Shown: positions 1-10,200 of the stretch, one piece after another
Numbering within the stretch: the stretch's first letter is position 1
How the letters are laid out: each line of letters opens with the position of its first letter
Origin: Pseudomonas marginalis
GTDB taxonomy: Bacteria; Pseudomonadota; Gammaproteobacteria; Pseudomonadales; Pseudomonadaceae
Direction: 5' to 3'
Assembly (NCBI RefSeq): GCF_900105325.1
Contig: NZ_FNSU01000003.1
Location: 1,178,001-1,242,000 of the forward strand
DNA length: 64,000 nucleotides
Made by a program: the position numbers and the translations under genes
The notes under the pieces: model-generated
Database searches by the model: none
What the model was told of the DNA's origin: nothing
The model's input: the letters and a program-made list of their open reading frames with translations, nothing else

Positions 1-1134
1 GGCGGGCGCACCGGGCTGCAATGGGACATCGGCCAGCACCAGATCGACACCGGGGTGTGGGCCGAGACCGATGTGTTCAACCGCCAGCAGGCGCGCTACA
101 ACCTCACCGACGGCAGCCCGGCCGGCGAGCCGCTGTTCAATGAGCCGGTGCACCTGCAAGGGGATTTCAGCTCTACGCGCAATTCGTTGCAGTACCACCT
201 CAAGGACACCTGGACCCTGCTCGACGACCGCCTGCGCCTGCAGTTCGGCTTCAAGAGCCTGCACCTCAAGTACCGCATCGAGGGCTATCGCAACGCCGGC
301 GACTACATCAACGACCGCCAGCCGCGCCTGGCCACCCAGTGGAACGACGCCTTCCTGCCCCAGGCCGGGCTGGTCTACAACCTCACCGATGACACCCAGG
401 TATTTGCTTCCTATTCGGAAAACATGGCCCTGCCCCGTGGCGCCGACGACATCTTCCGCGCGGCCAGCCCCAGCGCGCCGCCACCGGAGGCGGAGCGGGC
501 GAAGAACTACGAGGTGGGCTATCGCATCAACCGCCCGACCTTCAACGCGGCCTGGGCGCTGTACCGCACCGACTTCGATAACCGCCTGCAAGCCTTCGCC
601 TCAGCCGTGCCCGGCAGCAGCCAGGTGGAAACGTACTACCAGAACGTCGGCAAGGTGCAGGCCTACGGCACCGAGCTGAGCGGGCAATGGAAACCCCCGG
701 TCCTGGCCGACAAGGTGGTGCTCAACGGCAACCTGACCTACAACACCTCCACGTTCCGGAACGACGCCGGCGGCCTTTCGATCAAAGGCAACGAGGTGCC
801 CGACAGCCCGCGCTGGCTGGCCCAGGCCGGGGTTACCTATGAGCTGGCGCCATGGGCACTGCTGAACTTTTCGGCACGCTATATCGGCGAGCGCTACAGC
901 AACTTCACCAACAGTGAATCGGTGCCCGGCTACACCCTGTACAACGCCTACCTGGATCTGGGGGGCGAGCGCCTGCACTACGGCCCACTGAAGAATGTGA
1001 AGGTGCGCTTCAATGTCGACAACCTGTTCGACAAGGATTACCTCGGCTACATCCTCACCAGCACCAGCGGCCCCGCCGTGTTCCGCCCGGGTTCGCCGCG
1101 CACCTTCCAAAGCACCTTGAGCATGGAGTTCTGA
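1..1134 (+). CDS. TonB-dependent siderophore receptor, C-terminal part (5' truncated by window edge)
   Basis: The frame is open from base 1, so the signal peptide, plug and TonB box lie outside the window. The visible 378 codons are the C-terminal beta-barrel of an outer-membrane TonB-dependent receptor: alternating aromatic strands, the conserved NLFDKDYLGY segment near the end, and a terminal phenylalanine (ending SMEF) as needed for BAM insertion. The family imports ferric siderophores or similar chelates. The stop is 2 bases before the start of the dipeptidase gene, so the two are probably cotranscribed. The substrate cannot be told from this part. Confidence 0.93.
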   Translation, partial: GGRTGLQWDIGQHQIDTGVWAETDVFNRQQARYNLTDGSPAGEPLFNEPVHLQGDFSSTRNSLQYHLKDTWTLLDDRLRLQFGFKSLHLKYRIEGYRNAGDYINDRQPRLATQWNDAFLPQAGLVYNLTDDTQVFASYSENMALPRGADDIFRAASPSAPPPEAERAKNYEVGYRINRPTFNAAWALYRTDFDNRLQAFASAVPGSSQVETYYQNVGKVQAYGTELSGQWKPPVLADKVVLNGNLTYNTSTFRNDAGGLSIKGNEVPDSPRWLAQAGVTYELAPWALLNFSARYIGERYSNFTNSESVPGYTLYNAYLDLGGERLHYGPLKNVKVRFNVDNLFDKDYLGYILTSTSGPAVFRPGSPRTFQSTLSMEF

Positions 1135-1136
1135 AC

Positions 1137-2339
1137 ATGAACACGCGCCTGCTGCTGCTCGCCTTGCTGCCACTGTTGGCCCACGCCGACACCGCCGTCA
1201 GCCCCGCCACCCTGGCCCTGCACCAACGCCTGCTGGTACTGGACAGCCACCTGGACACGCCGCTGACCCTGACCCGTCCCGGCTGGAACATCCTCGAGCG
1301 CCACGACTACCGCCAGGACGGCAGCCAGGTCGACCTGCCGCGCATGCGCGAAGGCGGCCTGGATGGGGGTTTCTTCGCCGTCTACACCCCCCAGGGCCCA
1401 CGCACCGAGGAAGGCCGCGCCTACGCCAGCGCCTATGGTCTGGCCACCCTCACCCGCATCCGCGATGTGATCGACCGCAACCCCGACAGCTTCGCCCTGG
1501 CCCTGACCGCCGCCGACGCCCGGCGTATTGCGGCCCAAGGCAAGCGCGTGGTGTTTATCAGCATGGAAAACGCCGATCCACTCAGCTCCGATCCCGAGTT
1601 GCTCAACACCTACTACCGCCAAGGCCTGCGCATGCTCGGCCTGGTGCATTTCATGAACAACGACCTGGCCGACTCGGCCACCGCGCTGCCGGAATGGAAA
1701 GGCCTGAGCCCCAAGGGCCGCGACCTGGTGCAACGGGCCAACCGCCTGGGCATCCTGCTCGACGTGTCCCACGCCAGCGACGCGGTGTTCGACCAGATGC
1801 TGGCGTTGTCCAGCGCCCCGCTCATCGCCTCCCACTCCAGCAGCCGCGCGGTCAACCCGCACCCGCGCAACCTCGACGACAACCGCGTGCGCCAACTGGC
1901 GGCCAAGGGCGGGGTGATCCAGGTCAACGCCTACAGCGACTACCTGATCCCCCTCACGCCCAACCCGGATCGCAACAAAGCCATGGCCGCGCTCGGCGCA
2001 CGCTTCCACAACCTCGCCGCCCTCAGCCCGGAACAGGTCAAGGCGCTCTATCAGGAACGCGACACCCTCAACCAACGCTTCGCCCAACCCAAAGCCAGCC
2101 TCGACGTGTTCATGAAGCACCTGTTGCACCTGCTGGAAGTGGCCGGCCCGGATCACGTCGGCATCGGTGCCGACTGGGACGGCGGCGGTGGCGTAAGCGG
2201 GCTGGACGATGTGAGCCAGTTGCCGGTGATTACCCAGCGGTTGCTGGATGCCGGGTATAGCGAGCACCAGGTGGCGAATATCTGGAGTGGGAATTTGTTG
2301 CGGGTGTTGCAGGCGGCGCAGGATCAGAAGCGACCATAG
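1137..2339 (+). CDS. Secreted membrane dipeptidase, peptidase family M19
   Basis: This 400-residue protein belongs to the renal-dipeptidase (M19) family of zinc amidohydrolase-fold enzymes that cleave dipeptides, including D-residue ones. A short signal peptide ends near the Ala-His-Ala at residues 15-17. The DSHLDTPL segment carries the first metal-binding His and Asp. Later come DVSHAS and the SHSSSRAVNPHPRNLDD block typical of the family, and GIGADWDGGG near the C-terminus. Length fits the family. It starts 2 bases after the TonB receptor stop. Coupling to a receptor suggests the enzyme processes a peptide-containing chelate in the periplasm, as M19 members do in some siderophore loci; that link is inference. 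Confidence 0.92.
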   Translation: MNTRLLLLALLPLLAHADTAVSPATLALHQRLLVLDSHLDTPLTLTRPGWNILERHDYRQDGSQVDLPRMREGGLDGGFFAVYTPQGPRTEEGRAYASAYGLATLTRIRDVIDRNPDSFALALTAADARRIAAQGKRVVFISMENADPLSSDPELLNTYYRQGLRMLGLVHFMNNDLADSATALPEWKGLSPKGRDLVQRANRLGILLDVSHASDAVFDQMLALSSAPLIASHSSSRAVNPHPRNLDDNRVRQLAAKGGVIQVNAYSDYLIPLTPNPDRNKAMAALGARFHNLAALSPEQVKALYQERDTLNQRFAQPKASLDVFMKHLLHLLEVAGPDHVGIGADWDGGGGVSGLDDVSQLPVITQRLLDAGYSEHQVANIWSGNLLRVLQAAQDQKRP

Positions 2340-2365
2340 TTCAACGCGCGGGTATCCAACCTCTT

Positions 2366-2394
2366 GGAAAAAGCCGCCTAGGGCGGCTTTTTCC
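2366..2394 (+). terminator. Intrinsic terminator after the receptor-dipeptidase operon
   Basis: A perfect 13-bp inverted repeat (GGAAAAAGCCGCC, TAG loop, GGCGGCTTTTTCC) lies 27 bases after the dipeptidase stop and ends in a T-run. Because the arm also starts with an A-run it could work in both directions. Confidence 0.85.
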
Positions 2395-2497
2395 AGCCCC
2401 CTTCGTCCTACGACTTGAGAGCAACGTGTGATAACGGTAGATTCGCCTCGCTTACAGAGTCGAAACACACCCTATTTTTCAAGGATGAAGGCGTTCT

Positions 2498-5400
2498 ATG
2501 GATCACCAGAAGTTGCTGCTTGAGGTCAGAGAGGAATTTGTCTGGCTGGTGAGAAGTGTCGAGTCCAGCGCCGCAATGAGCCTGTTCGACATCCATCGGA
2601 TCGCAGAGAAAATAGTGCTTCCGCTGTTCCAGACCATCATGGGCTGGCCTGACCTGCGTAATCTGAATGAAGAGGAAGAGGGCTTCCCGGCCATTGATCT
2701 GGGGGACGACGTCGAACACATCGGTATCCAGGTCACCGGTACCACCGACCTTGAAAAGGTAAAGGGCACGCTGGAGACGTTCCTGAAACACGATCTGGAC
2801 GACACCTACAAACGGGTCATCGTCTATGTTTTGACCGACAAGCAGCGCAGCTACAAACAGGCCTCCATTGATAAAGTGACGGGCAGCCGATTGACCTTCA
2901 ACGGCAAGAAGGATGTGCTCGACTACAAGGACCTGCTCAAGAAAGTCGCCAAGCTTGAGCCCGCCAAAGTCCGGGCCGTGTTGGAACTGCTCAAAAGCTA
3001 TCGGCTGTCCGAAGACCCCGCACAGCGGCCGACATGGCTGATCAGAACGGAAACTTCACTGGCAGAAAGTGCCCCGTTTACACCTCGCTGGCTGTTTTTT
3101 GCGGAACGCAAGATTCCGCTGCTGGGGCGTAGTGCTGACTTAGATGCGCTGGGTGTCTTTATGGCGGACCCAGCGCCATTCAGGTGGTGGACGCTATGTG
3201 GTCCCGCCGGTATTGGCAAGACGCGCCTGGCCCATGAGTTGGAGCTCAAATATCGGGACGTCTGGTATTGCGGATTTACCGACGCAAAGAATCTCCCGAA
3301 GGTTGAGCAACTGCAACAGTTGCAACGCCCCACCCTGTTGATTTTCGACTATGCGGCGCGAGACGCTAAGGCTCTCAAGTCACTATTGAACAATTGCTGC
3401 GCTCTGAGCGAAAGCCGGACGACGAAACTGCGTGTTTTGCTGCTGGAGCGCGAGGCCAACGGTAGTGCTGACTGGTGGAACGAGCTGGTCGGTGGTGAAA
3501 GTCTCAACGCGACTTTAATCAGAAACCATTGTTATCGAGCGCCGCTTGAATTAAATGCGCTGAACACACATACCACTGCGCTGTTACGCACATGGTTGCA
3601 GGCAGGCGCACCGGAGGTAGTGGAATCCCTGCCGCCACCCTCCTCACCATTCTGGTCACAAGTCAAGCAGGTCAGCGAGGGCCGACCCTTGCTGATTGCA
3701 CTGATTGCAGGGGCTTTCAGCCGAGCGCCCCATGAAACTCAAGTCCCCGCCCTGCGGGAGCTGCTGCTACCGGTACTGGACCGCGAGGCGCGTCATTGGG
3801 AAACCAAGTGCGCCGATCAACAACAATTTCCAGGACTGGTCCAACTAATCGCACTGGCAACACTGACTCGCGGACTGGACATTCTTCAAGAGAATCATCA
3901 AATAGTGGTTCAGCTCGATGGGGAAGAAAAAAAGTACCTCCTTATCAAGGACGACTCATCCCAGAAGTTTCGCTTGCCGACCGTTGGAGAACTGAGGTCC
4001 GACGAGCAGCTATTCGAACAGTTGAACAGCCAACAACTACAGCTGTGGAAAGATTTGGCTACCCTGATTTCCAGCGACCAATTGGCGCCTACGATCAAAC
4101 GGGCCTTGGAAGAATGCCCTCCCAGAGGCGTCCTGCAACCGGACCTTATCGGTGAATTCTTTATCGATGAACTGTGGCGCACTCAAATGCCTTTCGCCCA
4201 GGCCTCCAGGCGACCCAGCGGGTTGCCGGTGCTGACCGATCCTTCACTTGAAGCCATCCTGACATCGGCGTGGTCCATCAACCCTCACAACCTGCTTCAA
4301 ACCCTTGATGCGTTGAAAAAAACCACCACTAATATCCCTGGTTATTTGCGTTTGTTATCGATGCTTACCTCGGTCGCCTGCAAGTCTCCAGCCCCAAACA
4401 AATCGGCACCGTACATGCTGGCACGCTTGCTTTACAACGCAATGATCAAGCTCGGCACTGAAAAATCTGCGCCTCAACATACCCAGCAGGCATACGCGTT
4501 GCTAGCGACGTTGGCACAACGTTTTCCGACGGATCAGGAGGTGGGTTACAGACTGCACAAAGCGCATACACATTTGATCACTGACCCGTCATCCAAAGAG
4601 ATCAATGATGAGCTAGCGCGGTCAGTCAACGTTGAGGCCGCGCAGTTCCTCAACGAATTCAAACAGTACCCAAATGACAGATTTGAGCTGTTCTGGGTCG
4701 ACACCATCGACATCGTCACACGAGGGGCAATGGAGGAGCGTGATCCGGATAGGTTGGCTGAGGTGCTGGAGTCTACCCGGCTTGTTCAGGAGCATTTTGG
4801 TATGTCTCCCGACGTCAATGCCTTATTGGCAATGCTCTACTTAAAAATCGCGAATGACCTGTCAACGGCTGATGAAGACAACCGTGCGATCAAGTGTGAA
4901 ATCATACCGCTCGCCGTGCGTTTTCTGCCTGCCCTCACCGCGCAGATCAAGAAAGGCATTGATCTTCCTGGGTTGAATCAGGCCGATCACGTGCGCATGA
5001 CGCGGGCGATGGTGGATATCATGTTTGCCTTCACCAAACTCGCCATGCCACTGCCGGTATTGGAGCTAAAGCCGGTTTTAGAGCGTTCCCTGGCTAAAGT
5101 CATTGCCCCTGGCCCTGCCCTCACCATGAGCAGGGAAATGACTTTCTATGTTCAAGCGGCGTATCTGTCGCAAAAAAAAGTACCTGCCGCCATAGCGCTT
5201 GCATCCGTACTCAGGGCCGACGTCAATGCACCGTATTCAATTGAAGCTCTGCAATCGAGCCTGGTGGTGTGGGGCCAAGCATTGGAACTGTGTGTGGAAA
5301 ACGGGGACCCGACTAGTTTTCTCGTCATCTGTGACAAGCTGTTTTCGATCTACCCGCTGCTCAGCGATGCTGGAAATATCATCGAGTACTTTACGCGTGC

Positions 5401-5821
5401 CCTGCTGTCACTGCGTGAAGGCATGCATGGGCTGTCTGTCGCAGAAGCATGCCTGGCCCGGTTTTCCGAACATTTAACGGCACGGACCACGGGAGCAAGC
5501 CGGTGCGCTTGCCTTTTTAAGGCTACCTATCTTGCAGCCGTTGGCATAGGGCTCAAGGACTCACAACAGCTCCTGGACAACCTTGAACAACTGTTCCTAC
5601 TCATCAGACACCGCCTTGAATTCCCGGAACTGAATGAATGTTTGAATACCGCCTTGGTCCGTTACTGGTTCTCCAAAGGCTGCCCAATTCAAATGGAGGT
5701 GTTTGATAACTGTGAGCTCATTGTGGGTGCCGACGACACCCTTCTGATACGCGTCACTGACACAGAACACGTTGTCGTGAATGAAACAACGCTCTCGCTA
5801 GTCGAACAGGCAGAGGAATAA
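2498..5821 (+). CDS. SMEK-domain STAND-like P-loop NTPase, predicted anti-phage defence protein
   Basis: The protein has 1107 residues. Residues about 1-165 match the SMEK domain pattern: a helical start (SLFDIHRIAEKI), GWPDLRNLN, then AIDLGDDVEHIGIQVT followed by a Lys-containing helix. The D-x(n)-Q-V-T-x(n)-K arrangement resembles a restriction-endonuclease-like core. From about residue 225 a P-loop NTPase follows, with Walker A GPAGIGKT and a Walker B-like LLIFDYAARD. The rest (about 430-1107) is helical and repeat-like, as in STAND sensor regions. It has its own gap behind a terminator, an upstream AAGGATGAAGG region, and a visibly lower GC than the flanks, so it is probably an acquired single-gene unit. 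Kaur and colleagues placed SMEK proteins among predicted conflict systems. The trigger and the nuclease activity are inference. Confidence 0.8.
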   Translation: MDHQKLLLEVREEFVWLVRSVESSAAMSLFDIHRIAEKIVLPLFQTIMGWPDLRNLNEEEEGFPAIDLGDDVEHIGIQVTGTTDLEKVKGTLETFLKHDLDDTYKRVIVYVLTDKQRSYKQASIDKVTGSRLTFNGKKDVLDYKDLLKKVAKLEPAKVRAVLELLKSYRLSEDPAQRPTWLIRTETSLAESAPFTPRWLFFAERKIPLLGRSADLDALGVFMADPAPFRWWTLCGPAGIGKTRLAHELELKYRDVWYCGFTDAKNLPKVEQLQQLQRPTLLIFDYAARDAKALKSLLNNCCALSESRTTKLRVLLLEREANGSADWWNELVGGESLNATLIRNHCYRAPLELNALNTHTTALLRTWLQAGAPEVVESLPPPSSPFWSQVKQVSEGRPLLIALIAGAFSRAPHETQVPALRELLLPVLDREARHWETKCADQQQFPGLVQLIALATLTRGLDILQENHQIVVQLDGEEKKYLLIKDDSSQKFRLPTVGELRSDEQLFEQLNSQQLQLWKDLATLISSDQLAPTIKRALEECPPRGVLQPDLIGEFFIDELWRTQMPFAQASRRPSGLPVLTDPSLEAILTSAWSINPHNLLQTLDALKKTTTNIPGYLRLLSMLTSVACKSPAPNKSAPYMLARLLYNAMIKLGTEKSAPQHTQQAYALLATLAQRFPTDQEVGYRLHKAHTHLITDPSSKEINDELARSVNVEAAQFLNEFKQYPNDRFELFWVDTIDIVTRGAMEERDPDRLAEVLESTRLVQEHFGMSPDVNALLAMLYLKIANDLSTADEDNRAIKCEIIPLAVRFLPALTAQIKKGIDLPGLNQADHVRMTRAMVDIMFAFTKLAMPLPVLELKPVLERSLAKVIAPGPALTMSREMTFYVQAAYLSQKKVPAAIALASVLRADVNAPYSIEALQSSLVVWGQALELCVENGDPTSFLVICDKLFSIYPLLSDAGNIIEYFTRALLSLREGMHGLSVAEACLARFSEHLTARTTGASRCACLFKATYLAAVGIGLKDSQQLLDNLEQLFLLIRHRLEFPELNECLNTALVRYWFSKGCPIQMEVFDNCELIVGADDTLLIRVTDTEHVVVNETTLSLVEQAEE

Positions 5822-5842
5822 CTGGGCTCCCCGTTTTCACCG

Positions 5843-7228
5843 CTACTGCCACCCGCCCCCCATCACCTTATACAAACTCACCCGATTACTCTGCTCCGCC
5901 AGGCGCAGGGTGATCAGGTCCTGTTGGGCGCTGTACAGCGAGCGTTGGGAATCCAGGGCTTCGAGGTAGCTTTGCGAGCCGGCGCGGTAGAGCGCGTCGG
6001 ACAGGTCGTAGCTCTTCTGGCTCGCCTCGGTCAGCGCTTGCTGGGCGGTGAGGCGCTGGTCCAGGGTGCTGCGCACGGCCAGGGCGTCGGCGACTTCCTT
6101 GAATGCGGTTTGCAGGGTTTGCTGGTAGGTCTGCACCTGGATCTCTTTCTCGACCTTGGCCGCATCCAGGGTCGCGCGGTTGCTGCCGGCATCGAAGATC
6201 GGCACGCTGATGCTCGGGGCGAAGGTCCACGCGCCGCTGCCGGCCTTGAACAGGCTGGACAGTGACGCACTGGCGGAGCCCGCATTCGCGGTGAGGCTGA
6301 TGCTGGGGAAAAACGCCGCGCGGGCCGCGCCAATGTCGATGTTCGCGGACTTGAGGCTGTGCTCCGCCGCCAGTACGTCGGGGCGCCGCTGCAACAGGCT
6401 CGACGGCAGCTCGGCCGGCACTTGCACCAACGCCGCTGCCGATCGCAGGTGGGCGTCGGGCAGCAAGGCGTCGGGGATGTCGCTGCCGACCAGCAGGCGC
6501 AGGGCGTTGCGGTCCTGGAGGATCTGGCTCTGATACTCGGCCACATCGACCCGCGCCGATTCGACGGTGGTTTGCGCCTGGGCCACGGCCAACGCCGTGG
6601 AGCCACCCAGGGTGTGGCTGCGCTGGGTCAGTTCGTAGGTGGATTGCTGGCTGGCCAGGGTCTCTTCGGCCAGTTGCAGGTGCTCGTTGTCGGCGGCCAG
6701 GGTCAGCCAGGCGGTGGCCACTTCGGCCACCAGGCTGATTTGCGTGCTGCGCCGGGTTTCGGTCAGCGCCAGGTAGTCTTCCAGCGCTTCGTCCTGCAGG
6801 TTCTGCACGCGGCCGAACACGTCGACCTCATAGCTGCTCAGGCCCAATTGCGCGCTGTAGTCGTGGCTGGTCACGGCCGTGCCGCTGCTGGACAGCGAGC
6901 CCGGCGTGCGGCTGTGGGTACCGTTGACGCTGGCGTCGAGGGTCGGGAACGCCGCTGCGCGCTGGATGCGGTATTGCGCCTGGGCCTTCTCGATATTCAG
7001 GCTGGCCAGGCGCAGGTCGCGGTTATTGGCCAGGGCCAGGGTTTGCAGGTGTGCCAGGCGGCGGTCGGTAAAGAACTGCTGCCACTGGATGTCGGCCGGC
7101 ACCTCACCCTGCACATCCGCTTGCCATTCGCCAGGCACCGGTGCCTCGGGTTGCTGGTAGTGTGGCGCCAGGTTGATGCAGCCACTCAAGACCACTGCGG
7201 CCACTAACGGGAAGAGAAAGCGGGTCAT
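5843..7228 (-). CDS. RND efflux outer-membrane lipoprotein, NodT/OprM family
   Basis: This 461-residue protein is the outer-membrane channel of the tripartite pump encoded with it. It has a lipoprotein signal with the lipobox LSGC (Cys at residue 17) and the two outer-membrane efflux protein repeats. Typical motifs are QWQQFFTD, NNRDLRLASLNIEKA, RPDVLAAEH and PIFDAGSNRATLDAA. The start overlaps the stop of the permease gene by 4 bases, so it is the last gene of the operon. It converges on the SMEK gene with only 21 bases between the stops. Confidence 0.95.
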   Translation of the reverse strand: MTRFLFPLVAAVVLSGCINLAPHYQQPEAPVPGEWQADVQGEVPADIQWQQFFTDRRLAHLQTLALANNRDLRLASLNIEKAQAQYRIQRAAAFPTLDASVNGTHSRTPGSLSSSGTAVTSHDYSAQLGLSSYEVDVFGRVQNLQDEALEDYLALTETRRSTQISLVAEVATAWLTLAADNEHLQLAEETLASQQSTYELTQRSHTLGGSTALAVAQAQTTVESARVDVAEYQSQILQDRNALRLLVGSDIPDALLPDAHLRSAAALVQVPAELPSSLLQRRPDVLAAEHSLKSANIDIGAARAAFFPSISLTANAGSASASLSSLFKAGSGAWTFAPSISVPIFDAGSNRATLDAAKVEKEIQVQTYQQTLQTAFKEVADALAVRSTLDQRLTAQQALTEASQKSYDLSDALYRAGSQSYLEALDSQRSLYSAQQDLITLRLAEQSNRVSLYKVMGGGWQ

Positions 7229-10200
7229 GCGTCACCTTTTTCGACAATGGGCGTCGTGCCGGCTCGGCCAAAGCGGCGGCGAATCAACACAAAAAACAGC
7301 GGTACAAAGAAGATCCCCAGCACCGTGGCGCTGAACATGCCGCCCAGCACACCGGTGCCGATGGCCCGGCGCCCGGCGGAACCTGCGCCACTGCTCACGG
7401 CCAGGGGCAGCACGCCGAACATGAAGGCCAGGGACGTCATCAGGATCGGCCGCAGACGCTGGCGCACGGCGATCAGCGTCGCCTCGCGCAGGCTGTTGCC
7501 TTGCTCCTGCAGGTGCTTGGCAAACTCGACGATCAGGATCGCGTTCTTCGCTGCCAGCCCTACGGTGGTCAGCAGGCCGACCTGGAAGTACACGTCATTG
7601 CTCAATCCCGTAAAGCGTGTGGCCCACACCGCGCCGACGATACCCAGGGGCACTACCAGGATCACCGAGAACGGCACCGACCAGCTCTCGTACAGCGCGG
7701 CCAGGCACAGGAACACAAACAGGATGGACACCGCATACAGCAACGGCGCCTGGGACCCGGAAAGACGCAACTGGTACGACTGGCCGGTCCACTCGTAGCC
7801 GATGCCATCGGGCAGTTGCCGGGCAATCGCCTCCACCGCGTCCATCGCCGTGCCGGAGCTCACACCGGGCGCCGGGTCGCCGACCACTTCCAGCGAGGAT
7901 GTGCCGTTGTAGCGCTCCAGCAACGGCGAGCCATAGCTCCAGGCACTGCTGGCAAATGACGAAAACGGCACCATTTCATCGTTGCTGTTGCGCACGAACC
8001 AGTGGTCCAGATCGGCCGCTTGCATCCGCGTGCTGGCTTCACCCTGCACGTAGACCTTCTTCACGCGGCCCTGGTTGAGGAAGTCATTCACATAGGTGCC
8101 GCCCAGCGCCGTGGACAAGGTGCTGTTGATGTCGCTGGTGCTCAGGCTCAGGGCCCCGGCCTTGCGGTCATCGATGCTGATTTTGAGTTGCGGTGCATCG
8201 TCCAGGCCATTGCTGCGCACGCCCAGCAGGCGCGGGTCTTGCCTGGCCAGCGCGATGAACTGCTCGCGCGCCGCCACCAATGCGTCGTGGCCAAGACCGG
8301 CGAGGTCCTTGAGCTGCAAATCAAACCCCGAGCTCTGGCCGAGGCCACGCACGGCGGGCGGTTGCATCACGAATACATCGGCATCGCCAATGCTTGCCAG
8401 GGCCAAGGTGGCACGTTGAGCAATCGTGGCGGCATCGTCCGAGCGCTCACTCCAGTCCTTCAAGCGAATAAACGCCCGTGCGGTGTTCTGGCTGTTGCCG
8501 CCCATGCCCAGGCCGCTGATGCTGATCATCGCCTCGACTTCCGGCTGCTTGAGCATGTACGCCTCGAACTGCTGCAACACCGCCTGGGTGCGGCTGTCGG
8601 TAGCGCCCACCGGCAGCTGGATTTGCGCCATGAGAATGCCCTGGTCCTCATCCGGCAAAAACGAAGTAGGCAAGCTGGCATAAACCGCCGCCATGGCTGC
8701 GGCGATCAGCACATACACCACCAGGCTGCGCCATGAGCGTTGCAGGACAGCGCCGACCAACGCTTCATAGGCGCTGGAACAGCGTTCGAAGGAACGGTTG
8801 AACCAACCGAAGAAGCCCCGTTGAACCGCGTGCCCCGGCTTGAGCAGCGTGGCGCACAGTGCCGGCGTGAGGGTCATCGCCACCACCACCGACAGCACCA
8901 TGGCCGAGACGATGGTCACCGAAAACTGCCGATAGATGATCCCGGTGGAACCGCCAAAAAACGCCATGGGAATAAACACCGCGCTCAGCACCAGGGCGAT
9001 GCCGACCAGTGCACTGGTGATTTCATTCATCGATTGACGCGTGGCCGCCAGGGCCGACAAGCCCTGCTCGGCCATCACCCGTTCGACGTTTTCCACCACC
9101 ACAATCGCATCGTCGACCAGCAAGCCAATGGCCAAAACCATGGCAAACATGGTCAGGGTATTGATCGAGTAGCCGAACAACGCCAACACGCCAAACGTGC
9201 CCAGCAACACCACCGGCACAGTGATCGCCGGGATCAGCGTGGCCCGCAGGTTTTGCAGGAACAGGAACATGATCAGCACCACCAGCACGATGGCCTCGCC
9301 CAGGGACTTGACCACTTCCTCGATGGACAGGCTCACAAAGGGCGTGGTGTCGTAGGCGATCACGTTCTTCAATTGCATTTCGGTGGGGTAAAACGGCGCC
9401 AGTTCCTTGAGCTTGGCCTTGACTGCCTCGCCCACCTCCAGCGCATTGGCGCCCGCCGCCAGTTGCACCCCCATGGCGGCAGCCGGCTTGCCGTTGAGGG
9501 CCGAGTTGATGTCATAGCTCTCGCTGCCCAACTCCACGGTCGCCACGTCGCCGAGCAGCACGACCGCGCCGTCGCTGCCGGACTTGACCACCACATTGCG
9601 GAACTCCTCGGCCGTCTGCAGTTTGCTGCGCGCGCTGATGGTGGCATTGAGTTGCTGGCCCTTAACCGCCGGCAATGCGCCGAGTTGGCCGGCTGAGACC
9701 TCGGTGTTCTGCGCCTCCAGCGCAGTGCTCACATCCGACGGCATCAGCGCGTATTTTTCCAGCAGCGCCGGGTCCAGCCAGATGCGCATGGCGTAGCCCG
9801 AACCGAGGGTCTGCACGTCGCCCACGCCGTCGATACGGCTGATGGAGTCGAGCAAGGTGCTGGAGATGTAGTCACCGATCTGGGTGCCGGTGACGCTGGG
9901 ATTATCCGAGGCCAGGGCGGCAATCATCAGGAAGTCCGAGCCGCCCTTGGTCACGGTCAGGCCTTCGCTCTGCACCGACTGCGGCAAGCGCGACTCGGCC
10001 TGTTGCAGCTTGTTCTGCACCTGCATCTGCGCTACATCCGGGTCGGTGCCGGCGCCAAAGGTCAGGCTGATACTGGCGCTGCCCGCCGAACTGCTGGAGG
10101 CCGACATATAGGTCAGGTTGTCCAGGCCTTTCATCTGTTGCTCGATGACCTGGGTCACCGAGTCTTCGACGGTCTTGGCCGACGCGCCGGTGTAGGTGGC

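Noticed and set aside
1047..2468. Long minus-strand frame antisense to the receptor and dipeptidase
   Set aside because: GC-rich third positions keep antisense frames open. The sequence is rich in Gly, Val, Gln and Ala without motifs, while the plus-strand genes are clear family members.
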